DNA of 10,540 bases from DASRDR01 sp044867785 (GCA_044867785.1 JBIOVM010000071.1:1-10540), one strand, 5' to 3'. Positions 1 through 6,673 are shown, numbered from the stretch's first letter. Notes: generated from the sequence alone by a model not told the origin. Numbers and translations are program-made.

Positions 1-27
1 GGGAAGTGAAAGTCTGACCCCGGTCAT
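1..27 (-). other. Possible start of a gene overlapping argC, or edge of an AT-richer repeat
   Basis: An ATG at 27-25 overlaps the argC stop (ATGA) and opens a frame of nine codons, reading M-T-G-V-R-L-S-L-P, that runs off the left edge. argJ often follows argC, so this could be its first codons. Against this, AGA, CTT and TCA are rare in this GC-rich genome and no Shine-Dalgarno sequence precedes the ATG. The alternative is that bases 1-21 belong to a dispersed non-coding repeat: GGGGTCAGACTTTCAC (minus strand, 21-6) looks like sequences I recall next to REP-type elements. The 27 bases cannot decide between them. Confidence 0.25.
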
Positions 28-1025
28 GGCCAGAGGGGGAGGCCGGTGAGCCCGGCGGTCTCGGGCTGGCCGGTCATCAGATTCGCGTTCTGGACGGCCT
101 GGCCCGCCGCCCCCTTGCCCAGGTTGTCCACGGCGCCGAGGGCCACGACCAGATCGGTCTCCCGGTTGACCGTGTACGCCACGAACGCGACATTCGACCC
201 GGTGGTCCACTTGGTCCGCGGGCTCCGCCCCCCCACAACCGGCATCACCCGCACGAACGGCTCGTCCCGGTACATCCCCCGCGCGGCGTCCTCGAGCCGA
301 GCGGCCGCCGCCGCGCCGCGCGGCCGCGCGTAGCACGTCGCGAGGATCCCGCGCGTCATGGGCACGAGGTGCGGCGTGAACGCGATCGTCGCGCGCCGAC
401 CGGCGAGCCGCGACAGCGCCTCCTGCATCTCCGGCCCGTGCGGATGCTCGGCGAGGCCGTAGGCCAGCACGTCCTCGTTCGTCTCGGCGTAGCCGAAGGG
501 GCTGGCCCCGCCCCCGCGCCCCGCACCGCTCACGCCGGTCTTGGCGTCGATCACGATGCCTTCGGGCTCCACCAGCCCCTCGGCGACGAGCGGCGCCAGC
601 GCGAGGAGCGCCGCCGCCGGATAGCAGCCGGGGTCCGAGACACGGGACGACCCGGCGACCGCCGCCCGGACACCGGGCAGCTCCGTCAGCCCGTACGTCC
701 AGCCCTCGACGAACCGGTGATCCCCGCCCACGTCGACGATCTTCACGTCCCGCGGGACCCGCGCGAGCGGCTCCCGCGACTTGCCGGTGGGCAAGGACGC
801 GAACAGGACGTCGACGCCGTGAACCTCCTCGGGCACGAACGGCTGGATGACGAGGCCTCCGGTCGGATGGCCGCCCAGCGCCGGGAACTGCTGGTCGAGC
901 CTCTGGCCGGCCGTGGTCTCGCCGCTCGCGTACACCACCTCGAACCCCGGATGGCCCACGCAGAGGCGCAGGAGCTCGCTTCCCCCGTATCCGCTCACGC
1001 CGACGATGCCGATCCGCACGCCCAT
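24..1025 (-). CDS. argC: N-acetyl-gamma-glutamyl-phosphate reductase
   Basis: This enzyme makes N-acetylglutamate semialdehyde from N-acetylglutamyl phosphate with NADPH, the third step of arginine synthesis, in the cytoplasm. The 333-residue protein has the usual family length. An N-terminal Rossmann motif GVSGYGGSELLRL (about residues 9-21) binds NADP. The catalytic cysteine is C134 in SDPGCYPAA, followed by IDAKTGVSGAGR and by HPHGPEM (about 194-200), which carries the expected catalytic histidine. FTPHLVPMTRG and the C-terminal GAVDNLGKGAAGQAVQN are also typical of ArgC. I chose the ATG at 1025 over in-frame ATGs further upstream because AGGAGG lies 6 bases before it and the Rossmann strand starts at once. 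The first domain has VGGDHRF where many homologues have LSADFR, a tolerated variation. The stop TGA overlaps an ATG (positions 24-27), a layout that could couple a next gene such as argJ beyond the edge. The family call is secure. Confidence 0.96.
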   Translation of the reverse strand: MGVRIGIVGVSGYGGSELLRLCVGHPGFEVVYASGETTAGQRLDQQFPALGGHPTGGLVIQPFVPEEVHGVDVLFASLPTGKSREPLARVPRDVKIVDVGGDHRFVEGWTYGLTELPGVRAAVAGSSRVSDPGCYPAAALLALAPLVAEGLVEPEGIVIDAKTGVSGAGRGGGASPFGYAETNEDVLAYGLAEHPHGPEMQEALSRLAGRRATIAFTPHLVPMTRGILATCYARPRGAAAAARLEDAARGMYRDEPFVRVMPVVGGRSPRTKWTTGSNVAFVAYTVNRETDLVVALGAVDNLGKGAAGQAVQNANLMTGQPETAGLTGLPLWP

Positions 1026-1047
1026 GACGCCCTCCTGGCGAGCCCTC

Positions 1048-1076
1048 ATGGTAACGGCAGCCCCGCGACGAGGCAA
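1048..1076 (-). promoter_or_regulatory. Candidate sigma-70-type promoter for argC
   Basis: On the minus strand TTGCCT (1076-1071) and TACCAT (1053-1048) are separated by exactly 17 bases, a good match in spacing and a fair match in sequence to the -35/-10 consensus. Transcription would start near 1041, leaving a leader of about 16 bases that still holds the AGGAGG ribosome site in front of the argC ATG at 1025. This is inferred from sequence pattern only. Confidence 0.45.
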
Positions 1077-1088
1077 TCCGGAAGCCGC

Positions 1089-1094
1089 TATACT
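1089..1094 (+). promoter_or_regulatory. Candidate -10 box for the LLM oxidoreductase gene
   Basis: TATACT is the most AT-rich hexamer in the argC/LLM divergent gap (1026-1162) and lies about 70 bases before the ATG at 1163. I see no convincing -35 hexamer at 16-18 bases upstream, so this is a weak call. Confidence 0.3.
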
Positions 1095-1162
1095 GTGCGG
1101 CGTGCCGGGAGCCGGACGCTCCGGCGCGCTCGTCCGCCACCCGCCCCGAGCGAGGATGCGAG

Positions 1163-2071
1163 ATGCAAATCGGGCTCTGCATTCCCCATTTCGGCCGCCC
1201 GCTCGAGCCGGGCCGGCTCCTCGAGGTCGCCCAGCGGGCGGACCGCCAGGGCCTCGACTCCCTCTGGGTGACCGACCACGTGATCGTGCCGAAGGAGATC
1301 CACATCGCCTACCGCGAGGAGATGCTCGATCCGTTGGCCGTGCTGGCCTGGCTCGTCGGCGTCACCGAGCGGATCCCGCTCGGGACCAGCGTGATCATCC
1401 TGCCGTACCGGTCTCCGCTTCCGGTGGCCAAGCTCCTGGCGAGCATCGACGTGCTGTCGGGCGGCCGCCTGATCTTCGGCGCCGGCGTCGGCTGGATGGA
1501 GGGCGAGTTCGCCGCCTTGGGCGTGCCGTTCGCCGAGCGGGGCAGCCGCACCGACGAGGCCCTCGAGCTCTTTCGGACGGTCTGGACCGAGCGCGAGCCC
1601 GCGATCGAGACGCGCCGCCACCGGCTCGGCGGCGTGATCGCGTCGCCGATGCCGCTCCAGCGCCCGCGGCCGCCAATCTGGATCGGCGGCGCGAGCGAGG
1701 GCGCGTACCGCCGGGTGGCGCGCCACGGTGACGGCTGGCACTCGACCGCGGCGACCCCGGATGCGTTCCGCCAGGGCGCCGACGCGGTGCGGCGTCACTG
1801 GGCCGAGGCCCGGCGCGAGGGCGAGCCGGTGCTCTCGCTCCGGATCCCGTTCTGGCTCGACGGCATCCACCGCCCCGGAAGCGACATGGGCTATCTGCGC
1901 GGCCGCCACGCGATCCACGGCACGCCGCGGCAGGTCGTCGACACCCTCCGCAGCTACGCCACGCTCGGCGTCAGCCACGTGGCGCTCGACGTGTCGCTGA
2001 CGACCTATCCCGCGATCCTCGAGACGATCGACATCCTCGCCCGTGAGGTACGGCCGGCGCTCGGCGCATGA
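1163..2071 (+). CDS. LLM-class flavin/F420-dependent oxidoreductase
   Basis: A complete 302-residue member of the luciferase-like monooxygenase superfamily, a single TIM-barrel domain that uses F420 or FMN. Family landmarks are present in order: MQIGLCIPHFG at the N-terminus, LDSLWVTDHVIVP (31-43), the RIPLGTSVIILPYRSP strand (70-85), VLSGGRLIFGAGVGWMEGEFAALG (97-120), PIWIGGASEGAYRRVARHGDGWH (171-193) and a C-terminal YATLGVSHVAL strand. The GAGVGW and PIWIGG blocks recall the TIGR03619-type F420-dependent group, but cofactor and substrate cannot be read from the sequence. The ATG at 1163 has GAGGA six bases upstream. Its last bases overlap the next gene (ATGA at 2068-2071), so the two are probably co-translated, although no biochemical link between them is evident. 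The product should be cytosolic because no signal peptide is seen. Confidence 0.9.
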   Translation: MQIGLCIPHFGRPLEPGRLLEVAQRADRQGLDSLWVTDHVIVPKEIHIAYREEMLDPLAVLAWLVGVTERIPLGTSVIILPYRSPLPVAKLLASIDVLSGGRLIFGAGVGWMEGEFAALGVPFAERGSRTDEALELFRTVWTEREPAIETRRHRLGGVIASPMPLQRPRPPIWIGGASEGAYRRVARHGDGWHSTAATPDAFRQGADAVRRHWAEARREGEPVLSLRIPFWLDGIHRPGSDMGYLRGRHAIHGTPRQVVDTLRSYATLGVSHVALDVSLTTYPAILETIDILAREVRPALGA

Positions 2072-3462
2072 CCACGCTGGACGTGGCCGCCGGGCGCGTC
2101 CGCGCCGGACCCCGGCCCGGAGCGGACCTCCGAGCTGCCGCCGCGCCGCTCCTCCTCCTGGCCGCCGCCCTGTGCGCCGCCACGGCGGCCGACGCCCAGG
2201 TGTTCCTGGCGACCCGCCCCAACCCCGAGTTCGAGCTGGGGCCGCTGTTCGTCCGGGCGAGCGTCGACGCCTCGCTGGGGCCGGTGACGGTGGACGTGCT
2301 CTGGAGCCTCGCGGTGCCGCCCACCCGCAGCGCGCTCGGCCTCGAGCAGGATCTCTTTCTCCTCTGGCCCGCTCACCTTCGGGGCGACGCGGCGGACCGC
2401 GGCGACCCGACGCTCGTCGAGTTCGTCCGGACGCGCGGCTTCACCAGCACGGGTGCGGGCCGGCTCCCGCTCTTCGTGGAGGAGCTCTACCCGCCGCCGG
2501 GCGCGACGGCGACCGACCGGCGAATCGGCGACGCGCGCTTCGTATCGTTCCGCCACGTCGGCCTCGAAGCGCTGGGCATGCGGCCGGCCGCGTCCCTGAT
2601 CCGGATCCCGTGGACTCCCGACCTGGTGAACCGGGTCCGGCTCCTCAAGCTCCGGCTCACGCTCGAGGGCGCCATCAAGCCGAAGGCCGCCAACTGGCTG
2701 GAAGACCTGGTCCGAGGGCCGCGCCACGTCGTCACGATCAGCTTCAACGACGTCCGGGATCCCGCGCTCTTTCCCCTGTACCTCGAGACTCGCCCCCGGG
2801 CGCTCCAGCTCGCGAGCGAGCCCTCTCAGCTTCTCGTGCGGTTCTCCGACGCCGCGCGCCTCCGGATCGACGAGGTCTACCCGCGCGCGGCGAGCCGCGA
2901 GCCGGCGGCGGGCGCCGAGATCGTGTCCCTATTCCTCGACACGTCGGAAGGCGCCGTGCCGCAGGTCCTGAGCGTCCAGTTCGGCTACGCGTCGGGCTTG
3001 CAGGCCTGGGCGCCGATCTTGATCCCGCTCGCCTTCTTCGTGCTCGGGCGCGCGACGGGGCCGCTCATCGAGCGGCTGGCGCGGCGGCTGGGCCGCACCG
3101 TGTCGGCCCGACTCCGCTTCGGCGGCGGTGCGAGCGCCCGCGACCGGGAGGAGGGCGCCTTCCTCCCGCGGGAGCTGCTCGCGAAGATCGTCCCGGGGCG
3201 GACCACGCGCGAGGAAGTCCTCGCGCTGTGCGGCCACGACGGCCTCGAGGAGCGGGACCAGCTCGGCTCGCCCGAGCGGCACACCCTCGTCTACCGCGGA
3301 CGCCGGCTCCTGCCGCGGCGGCAGCGGCAGCTCCTCTGGATCGTGTCGAGCGTGAGCGACTGGGAGCTCGAGGAGCAGGAGGTCGAGATCGAGCTAGAGC
3401 GCGGGGTGGTGCAGGACATCCTCGTCCGCGTCCGGCGCGTGCGCCGCCCCTACCCGGACTGA
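2068..3462 (+). CDS. Unrecognised membrane protein: signal peptide, one late helix, BamE/SmpA-like C-terminal domain
   Basis: I do not recognise this 464-residue protein as a named family. Visible parts: a basic N-terminus and hydrophobic stretch at 22-42 ending in ADAQ, a likely signal peptide cut near 43; a 270-residue exported region rich in beta-type sequence with no cysteine pairs; one hydrophobic helix at about 312-328; then a strongly basic segment (336-350), implying a cytoplasmic tail. Residues about 370-455 (LLAKIVPGRTTREEVLALCG, then an LVYRG strand, then EIELERGVVQDILVRV) have the pattern of a BamE/SmpA-type domain: helix with PGxTxxEV, small residue plus G, then strands. BamE itself is a periplasmic lipoprotein, so the inferred cytoplasmic placement is odd. 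There is no strong ribosome site; translation is probably coupled to the LLM gene through the ATGA overlap. The gene is real by length, codon bias and overlap; its function is unknown. Confidence 0.75.
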   Translation: MTTLDVAAGRVRAGPRPGADLRAAAAPLLLLAAALCAATAADAQVFLATRPNPEFELGPLFVRASVDASLGPVTVDVLWSLAVPPTRSALGLEQDLFLLWPAHLRGDAADRGDPTLVEFVRTRGFTSTGAGRLPLFVEELYPPPGATATDRRIGDARFVSFRHVGLEALGMRPAASLIRIPWTPDLVNRVRLLKLRLTLEGAIKPKAANWLEDLVRGPRHVVTISFNDVRDPALFPLYLETRPRALQLASEPSQLLVRFSDAARLRIDEVYPRAASREPAAGAEIVSLFLDTSEGAVPQVLSVQFGYASGLQAWAPILIPLAFFVLGRATGPLIERLARRLGRTVSARLRFGGGASARDREEGAFLPRELLAKIVPGRTTREEVLALCGHDGLEERDQLGSPERHTLVYRGRRLLPRRQRQLLWIVSSVSDWELEEQEVEIELERGVVQDILVRVRRVRRPYPD

Positions 3463-3494
3463 CGGCGGCCCGGCTCGCCCTCGCCGGCCCGCCG
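3463..3494. terminator. GC-rich hairpin between convergent genes
   Basis: Arms 3463-3474 and 3483-3494 pair at 11 of 12 positions, with one C-C mismatch at 3469/3488 and an 8-base loop. The hairpin starts immediately after the TGA of the 464-residue gene and sits before the TAG of the convergent 193-residue gene at 3506. It could terminate transcription in both directions, but neither strand has a T-tract after it, so it is not a classical intrinsic terminator. Confidence 0.4.
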
Positions 3495-3505
3495 CCTTCG
3501 ACCCG

Positions 3506-4087
3506 CTACGCCTTCGGCTTGACCCAGGTCTCCGACCAGGCCAGGCACGCGCTCGACGACTGGCGGTCGCCGCGCATCTCCGGCCAGACGCTGCCGGTGG
3601 CGACCTGCCCGTTCAGAGTCACCTGGGCGGAGCGCGCCGGAAAGAACGTGCTGAAGACGCCGATCGGCCGGTTCGCGTATCCGGGCGGCATCGTGAGGAC
3701 GAACGGGTCGGCGAAGTCGTACCAGGCCAGCACGATCTCCTCGTCGGCGGAGACCACCCGCTCGATGGCCACTCCCCGCGGGTCCCCGCTCCGCTCGAAG
3801 GAGGCCTCGATCACCGGCAGCGCCGGATCCGCCGATGGCGGGAAGAGGATCGACTCGATGCTCCGCTGAAGCCATCGCGTCATGGCGATGTTGTCGCTGT
3901 AGAGGCGGGGCTTCTTCCCGGTCAGCTCCGCCTGGACGAGCAGGACGTGCCCCGGACCCGCGGGGCACCAGAGCACCCGCCAATGGCTCCATCGATCGGC
4001 GAGGCTCTTGCCCCCGTCGTGGCTCAGGCGGACGAAGGAGTTCTCGCCGGTCATCATGACGTCGTTCGGATCCACCGGAGGGGTCAT
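3506..4087 (-). CDS. Conserved-looking hypothetical protein, 193 residues
   Basis: I do not recognise this protein. It starts at the ATG at 4087, which has CAGGAG seven bases upstream; a longer open frame reading into the MFS gene from 5185 is a shadow, because that gene is clearly coded in another frame. The product is soluble, with no signal peptide or membrane helix, mixed alpha/beta, and rich in aromatic residues: ADRWSHWRVLWCPAGPGH (30-47), a RLYSDNIAMTRWLQRSIES helix region (61-79), EIVLAWYDFADPFVLTMPPGY (117-137) and CLAWSETWVKPKA at the C-terminus. The internal order suggests a small beta-rich fold built around W and Y residues, possibly ligand-binding. It lies 101 bases downstream of the MFS gene on the same strand with its own possible -10 element, so it may be the last member of that unit or a separate transcript. 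Confidence 0.8.
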   Translation of the reverse strand: MTPPVDPNDVMMTGENSFVRLSHDGGKSLADRWSHWRVLWCPAGPGHVLLVQAELTGKKPRLYSDNIAMTRWLQRSIESILFPPSADPALPVIEASFERSGDPRGVAIERVVSADEEIVLAWYDFADPFVLTMPPGYANRPIGVFSTFFPARSAQVTLNGQVATGSVWPEMRGDRQSSSACLAWSETWVKPKA

Positions 4088-4116
4088 GTACGCGCTCCTG
4101 TCAGGCTGTGTCGAGT

Positions 4117-4195
4117 GTCGTGACGCTCCAGGGCCGCCCGCGGGCGGCGAGCGGGGCGTATCGTAGCACGGCGCCCGCCGGAGGTGCGTCACGAC
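4117..4195. repeat. Nested inverted repeat around the MFS gene end
   Basis: GTCGTGACGC (4117-4126) and GCGTCACGAC (4186-4195) are perfect 10-base inverted copies 59 bases apart. Between them lies a perfect 16-base palindrome, GCCGCCCGCGGGCGGC (4133-4148). The right copy covers the MFS stop codon (4191-4189). Folding of the transcript leaving the MFS gene could serve as a terminator or mRNA-stabilising structure; the palindrome could instead be a protein site. No T-tract is present. Confidence 0.4.
4160..4168 (-). promoter_or_regulatory. Candidate extended -10 element for the 193-residue gene
   Basis: On the minus strand TGCTACGAT reads as a TGn extended -10 (TACGAT at 4165-4160), about 73 bases before the ATG at 4087. 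The spacer upstream has no obvious -35 box. It resembles the TGCTATCGT elements at 6638-6646 and 7710-7718, which is the main reason for calling it. Confidence 0.3.
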
Positions 4196-5409
4196 CGGCG
4201 AGCGGCCGCCCCCGCCAGGGCGGTGGCGACGGCGCCGACGACGCAGGCGACGGCGGCGACCGCGAAGATCGCACGCGTCGAGCCGGTCGCGTCGATCACC
4301 GCCCCCAGGACGACGTCGCCGAGCGCCGCCGTCCCGTAGCCCACCGCATTCATGAACCCCACGCCCGCGCCGACCGCCTGCGGCCCGAGCAGCTCCGCCC
4401 CGAGCACGGTGAAGGAAGGGAACGGCGCGAACACGAGAAAGCCCGCGGCGAAGAGCAGCGCGAGGCTCCGCCCGTCCGGCGGCGTGACTCCGAGGCCGAG
4501 CGTCGCGCCGGCCGCCAGGGCGAGCGACAGCACGATCAGCCGCGGATGGTTGCCGCCGAGCAGTCGGTCGACGGCATCGCCGCCGACCAGGGCCCCCACC
4601 GCCATGCCGATCGGCAGCGCCAGGGGAATCCACGCGGCGTGGGAGCTCGGCGTCCCGCCCGACGCGAGCAAGTGGGACGGCACCCACACGAGGAGGCCGA
4701 GGCGCGCCCAGTTCGCGAAGCCGAAGCCGACCGACGCAAGCAGGAACGCACGGTTCGAGAAGGCCCCGCGGAGGCGTGTGCCGAGCGGCGCCGCGGCCTC
4801 GCCTCCCGCGCCGCCGCGGCGGGCGCGCTCCGCGGGGGGGTCGCCATCTCGTGCGGGAAGCCCGAACTCCTCGGGACGGTCGCGCGCGAAGATCCACACC
4901 ACGGCGGCGCCGAGGATCAGGAGCAGCACCGGGAGCCGCAGCACCCAGCGCCAGGAGAGCCACGTGAGGACGAGCGCCGCCGTTCCGAAGGTCAGGACGG
5001 ACGAGAAGCCGGCCGCGAAATTGAACACGCCGAACGCGAAGCCTCGCTCGCGCGGCGCCCACCAGGCAGCGATGAGCCGGCTCGCCGGCGCGAAGCCCAT
5101 CGATTGCGCGTAGCCGTTCAGGGCCCAGGGAACGACCAGGCTCCAAAAGCCCCCGGCGAAGCTCGTCATCCAGTTGAGGGCGCACGAGGTCACGGCGCCA
5201 AGGGCCACGAGCCGGCGCCCGCCCGCGCGGTCGGCGACGTGCCCGCTGACGAGCTGGCCGGCGCCGTACAGGATCAGGCCGACGCCGCTGACCCAGCCGA
5301 TCTCGGTCGCGGACAGCCCGAGCTCGGCGCGCAGCCCCGGAATGGCCCAGCCGAGGTTCTGCCGGCCGGTGTAGTAGACCAGATAGCCGAGGCTCGTGGC
5401 GAGGAGCAC
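4189..5409 (-). CDS. MFS transporter, organophosphate:phosphate antiporter (OPA/GlpT)-like
   Basis: A 406-residue inner-membrane protein with about 12 hydrophobic segments and a central charged loop (about 176-212). It matches the OPA branch of the major facilitator superfamily: GYLVYYTGRQNLGWAIP in helix 1 corresponds to the GlpT segment carrying its first phosphate-binding arginine (here R16), and FANWARLGLLVWVPSHLL (231-248) to the helix-7 segment carrying the second (here R236). NGYAQSMGFAPASRLIAAWWAPRERG (98-123) is the OPA signature region. OPA carriers move anionic solutes, usually by exchange, so an anionic substrate is inferred. The only standard start is the GTG at 5409, with a poor ribosome site and almost no residues before helix 1; in-frame sequence upstream (EFRRAQRR) looks like the natural basic N-terminus, so the true start is uncertain. 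It lies 115 bases after the decarboxylase beta gene. Confidence 0.88.
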   Translation of the reverse strand: MLLATSLGYLVYYTGRQNLGWAIPGLRAELGLSATEIGWVSGVGLILYGAGQLVSGHVADRAGGRRLVALGAVTSCALNWMTSFAGGFWSLVVPWALNGYAQSMGFAPASRLIAAWWAPRERGFAFGVFNFAAGFSSVLTFGTAALVLTWLSWRWVLRLPVLLLILGAAVVWIFARDRPEEFGLPARDGDPPAERARRGGAGGEAAAPLGTRLRGAFSNRAFLLASVGFGFANWARLGLLVWVPSHLLASGGTPSSHAAWIPLALPIGMAVGALVGGDAVDRLLGGNHPRLIVLSLALAAGATLGLGVTPPDGRSLALLFAAGFLVFAPFPSFTVLGAELLGPQAVGAGVGFMNAVGYGTAALGDVVLGAVIDATGSTRAIFAVAAVACVVGAVATALAGAAARRS

Positions 5410-5524
5410 CCGCCGCTGGGCGCGGCGGAACTCGGCCGACGCCGCTTCGGACGAGCCTACGCGGAAGCTCCGGCGCAGCGGACGGTCGGGAGAGACGGAG
5501 CGGGGCGACTCCGGGCGGGCACGG

Positions 5525-6097
5525 TCACCGCGTCGCCGGCAGCGCTGCCAGCGCCTGCCGGAACCGGCGAGCGTAGCCGATCACGTCGCGCTGGAGCCGC
5601 CCTTCCGCCCGGCCCTGGCTGACCTTGACCGGCACGACGAACGGGCCGTCCTCGGCGAGGATCCGATCGTACGCGCGCCCCAGCTCCGACTCGTCCCGGG
5701 GTTCCAGCACCTTGTCGATCCCCGCCCCGCGGGCCATCTGCGCGAAGCTCGAGCGGTGCGCCGTCGCCGTCGGCTGACCGCCGGTGGTCATGTGGACCTC
5801 GTTGTCCCAGACGACCAGGGCGTAGTTGCGGGGCTGGAGCGTCGCGATCGTGCACAGCGACCCGAGGTTCATCAGGAGCGAGCCGTCGCCGTCCAGGCAG
5901 ATCACGCGGCGGTCCGGGCGCGCCAAGGCGATCCCCAGCCCGATGGACGAGCACTGCCCCATCGAGCCGAACGTGTAGCAGTTGAGCGGCCGGTCGCCCA
6001 GACGTTGAAGATCGATCGTGGCCTGGCCGAGGTTGGAGACGACGACCTCGTCGGTCAGCCGGCCGACGAGGAGGCGGGTCGCGGTCGCGCGGTCCAC
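5525..6097 (-). CDS. Thiamine-diphosphate decarboxylase, PP-domain (beta) subunit, sulfopyruvate/phosphonopyruvate decarboxylase-like
   Basis: A 190-residue protein consisting of a single ThDP pyrophosphate-binding domain. YTFGSMGQCSSIGLGIALARPDRRV (41-65) leads into the cofactor motif LDGDGSLLMNLGSL (68-81), with metal ligands expected at D71 and N99 (WDNEVHMTTGGQ, 97-108), a GDG-N spacing of 26 residues that fits the family. The FGSMG, CLDGDG and GGQPT blocks resemble phosphonopyruvate decarboxylase and the ComE subunit of sulfopyruvate decarboxylase. It cannot work alone, since the PYR half is encoded just upstream as a separate gene, and the two should form a heteromer with active sites at the interface. 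The start is a GTG at 6097, eight bases past the alpha stop, without a Shine-Dalgarno sequence, so reinitiation from the alpha gene is likely. Substrate is unproven; other small 2-oxoacids are possible. Confidence 0.9.
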   Translation of the reverse strand: MDRATATRLLVGRLTDEVVVSNLGQATIDLQRLGDRPLNCYTFGSMGQCSSIGLGIALARPDRRVICLDGDGSLLMNLGSLCTIATLQPRNYALVVWDNEVHMTTGGQPTATAHRSSFAQMARGAGIDKVLEPRDESELGRAYDRILAEDGPFVVPVKVSQGRAEGRLQRDVIGYARRFRQALAALPATR

Positions 6098-6105
6098 GAG
6101 GCGCG

Positions 6106-6621
6106 TCAGCCGAGCTTCCCGCCGGTGAGCTCGGCGGGCAGCACGAAGGCGACCGGCAGCGACTGCGTGTAGCAGAGCTTCACGAGGCCGTCGGCCTGGG
6201 CCTCGAGCTCCGCGATCGAGCGCGGCATGACGTGCCGGATCCCGAGGGCGTCCAGGATCCGCTCGGTGGCCTGACCGATGGGCACCTGGGCCGGATTGAA
6301 CTCGCCGAGGTCTCCGCGATGGCTGATCACCAGGACGACGGGCAGCTGGGCGGCGACGTTGAGCGAGCCCAGGGTGTTCACGCAGTTGCCGAGACCGCTG
6401 TTCTGCATGAGCAAGGCGCCGCGCTGCCCGCCGAGCCAGGCGCCCGACAGGATCCCCAGCGCCTCCTCCTCCCGCGTGGCGGTCACCACCCGGGAGTCGG
6501 AGTCGGCCCAGAGATGGTCCAGCACCTGCGAGACGATGTAGTCGGGCACCGTGGCGAAGAGGCGGATGTCGTTCCGCCGCAGGATGTCGGCCACGTGCTT
6601 GGCCCAGCTCGAATCGGCCAT
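6106..6621 (-). CDS. Thiamine-diphosphate decarboxylase, PYR-domain (alpha) subunit, sulfopyruvate decarboxylase-like
   Basis: A 171-residue protein made only of the ThDP pyrimidine-binding domain, the usual size of the ComD-type alpha subunit. SWAKHVADILRRNDIRLFATVPDYIVSQVLDHL (5-37) matches the family opening. TATREEEALGILSGAWLGG (47-65) carries the glutamate that activates thiamine (E51 by alignment to NEG-type motifs). MQNSGLGNCVNTLGSL (72-87) and VISHRGDLGEFNPAQVPIGQAT (98-119) are strongly typical of sulfopyruvate/phosphonopyruvate decarboxylases. The ATG at 6621 follows GGGAGGG at good spacing. The beta subunit starts eight bases after this stop, so both are made from one message. A TTCGCA-N18-TGCTATCGT promoter candidate lies directly upstream, so the pair may be transcribed independently of the binding-protein gene 76 bases before it. 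Confidence 0.9.
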   Translation of the reverse strand: MADSSWAKHVADILRRNDIRLFATVPDYIVSQVLDHLWADSDSRVVTATREEEALGILSGAWLGGQRGALLMQNSGLGNCVNTLGSLNVAAQLPVVLVISHRGDLGEFNPAQVPIGQATERILDALGIRHVMPRSIAELEAQADGLVKLCYTQSLPVAFVLPAELTGGKLG

Positions 6622-6637
6622 GGCGTCCCTCCCGCCG

Positions 6638-6667
6638 ACGATAGCACGCTCGCCGGGCCGCTGCGAA
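6638..6667 (-). promoter_or_regulatory. Candidate promoter for the decarboxylase subunit genes
   Basis: On the minus strand TTCGCA (6667-6662) is followed 18 bases later by TATCGT (6643-6638), itself preceded by TGC, giving an extended -10. The start would fall near 6633-6631, leaving a very short leader that barely includes the GGGAGGG ribosome site. The 13-base core TGCTATCGTCGGC (6646-6634) recurs at 7718-7706. Confidence 0.4.
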
Positions 6668-6673
6668 TCGGGG

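Noticed and set aside
3506..5185. A 559-codon minus-strand open frame covering the MFS gene and the 193-residue gene
   Set aside because: Its first part is arginine-rich low-complexity sequence in the shadow of the clear MFS frame; only the part from 4087 has its own ribosome site and protein-like sequence.
4108..5622. A 504-codon plus-strand frame opposite the MFS gene
   Set aside because: Arg/Glu/Pro-rich composition typical of antisense frames in high-GC DNA, with no recognisable motif.
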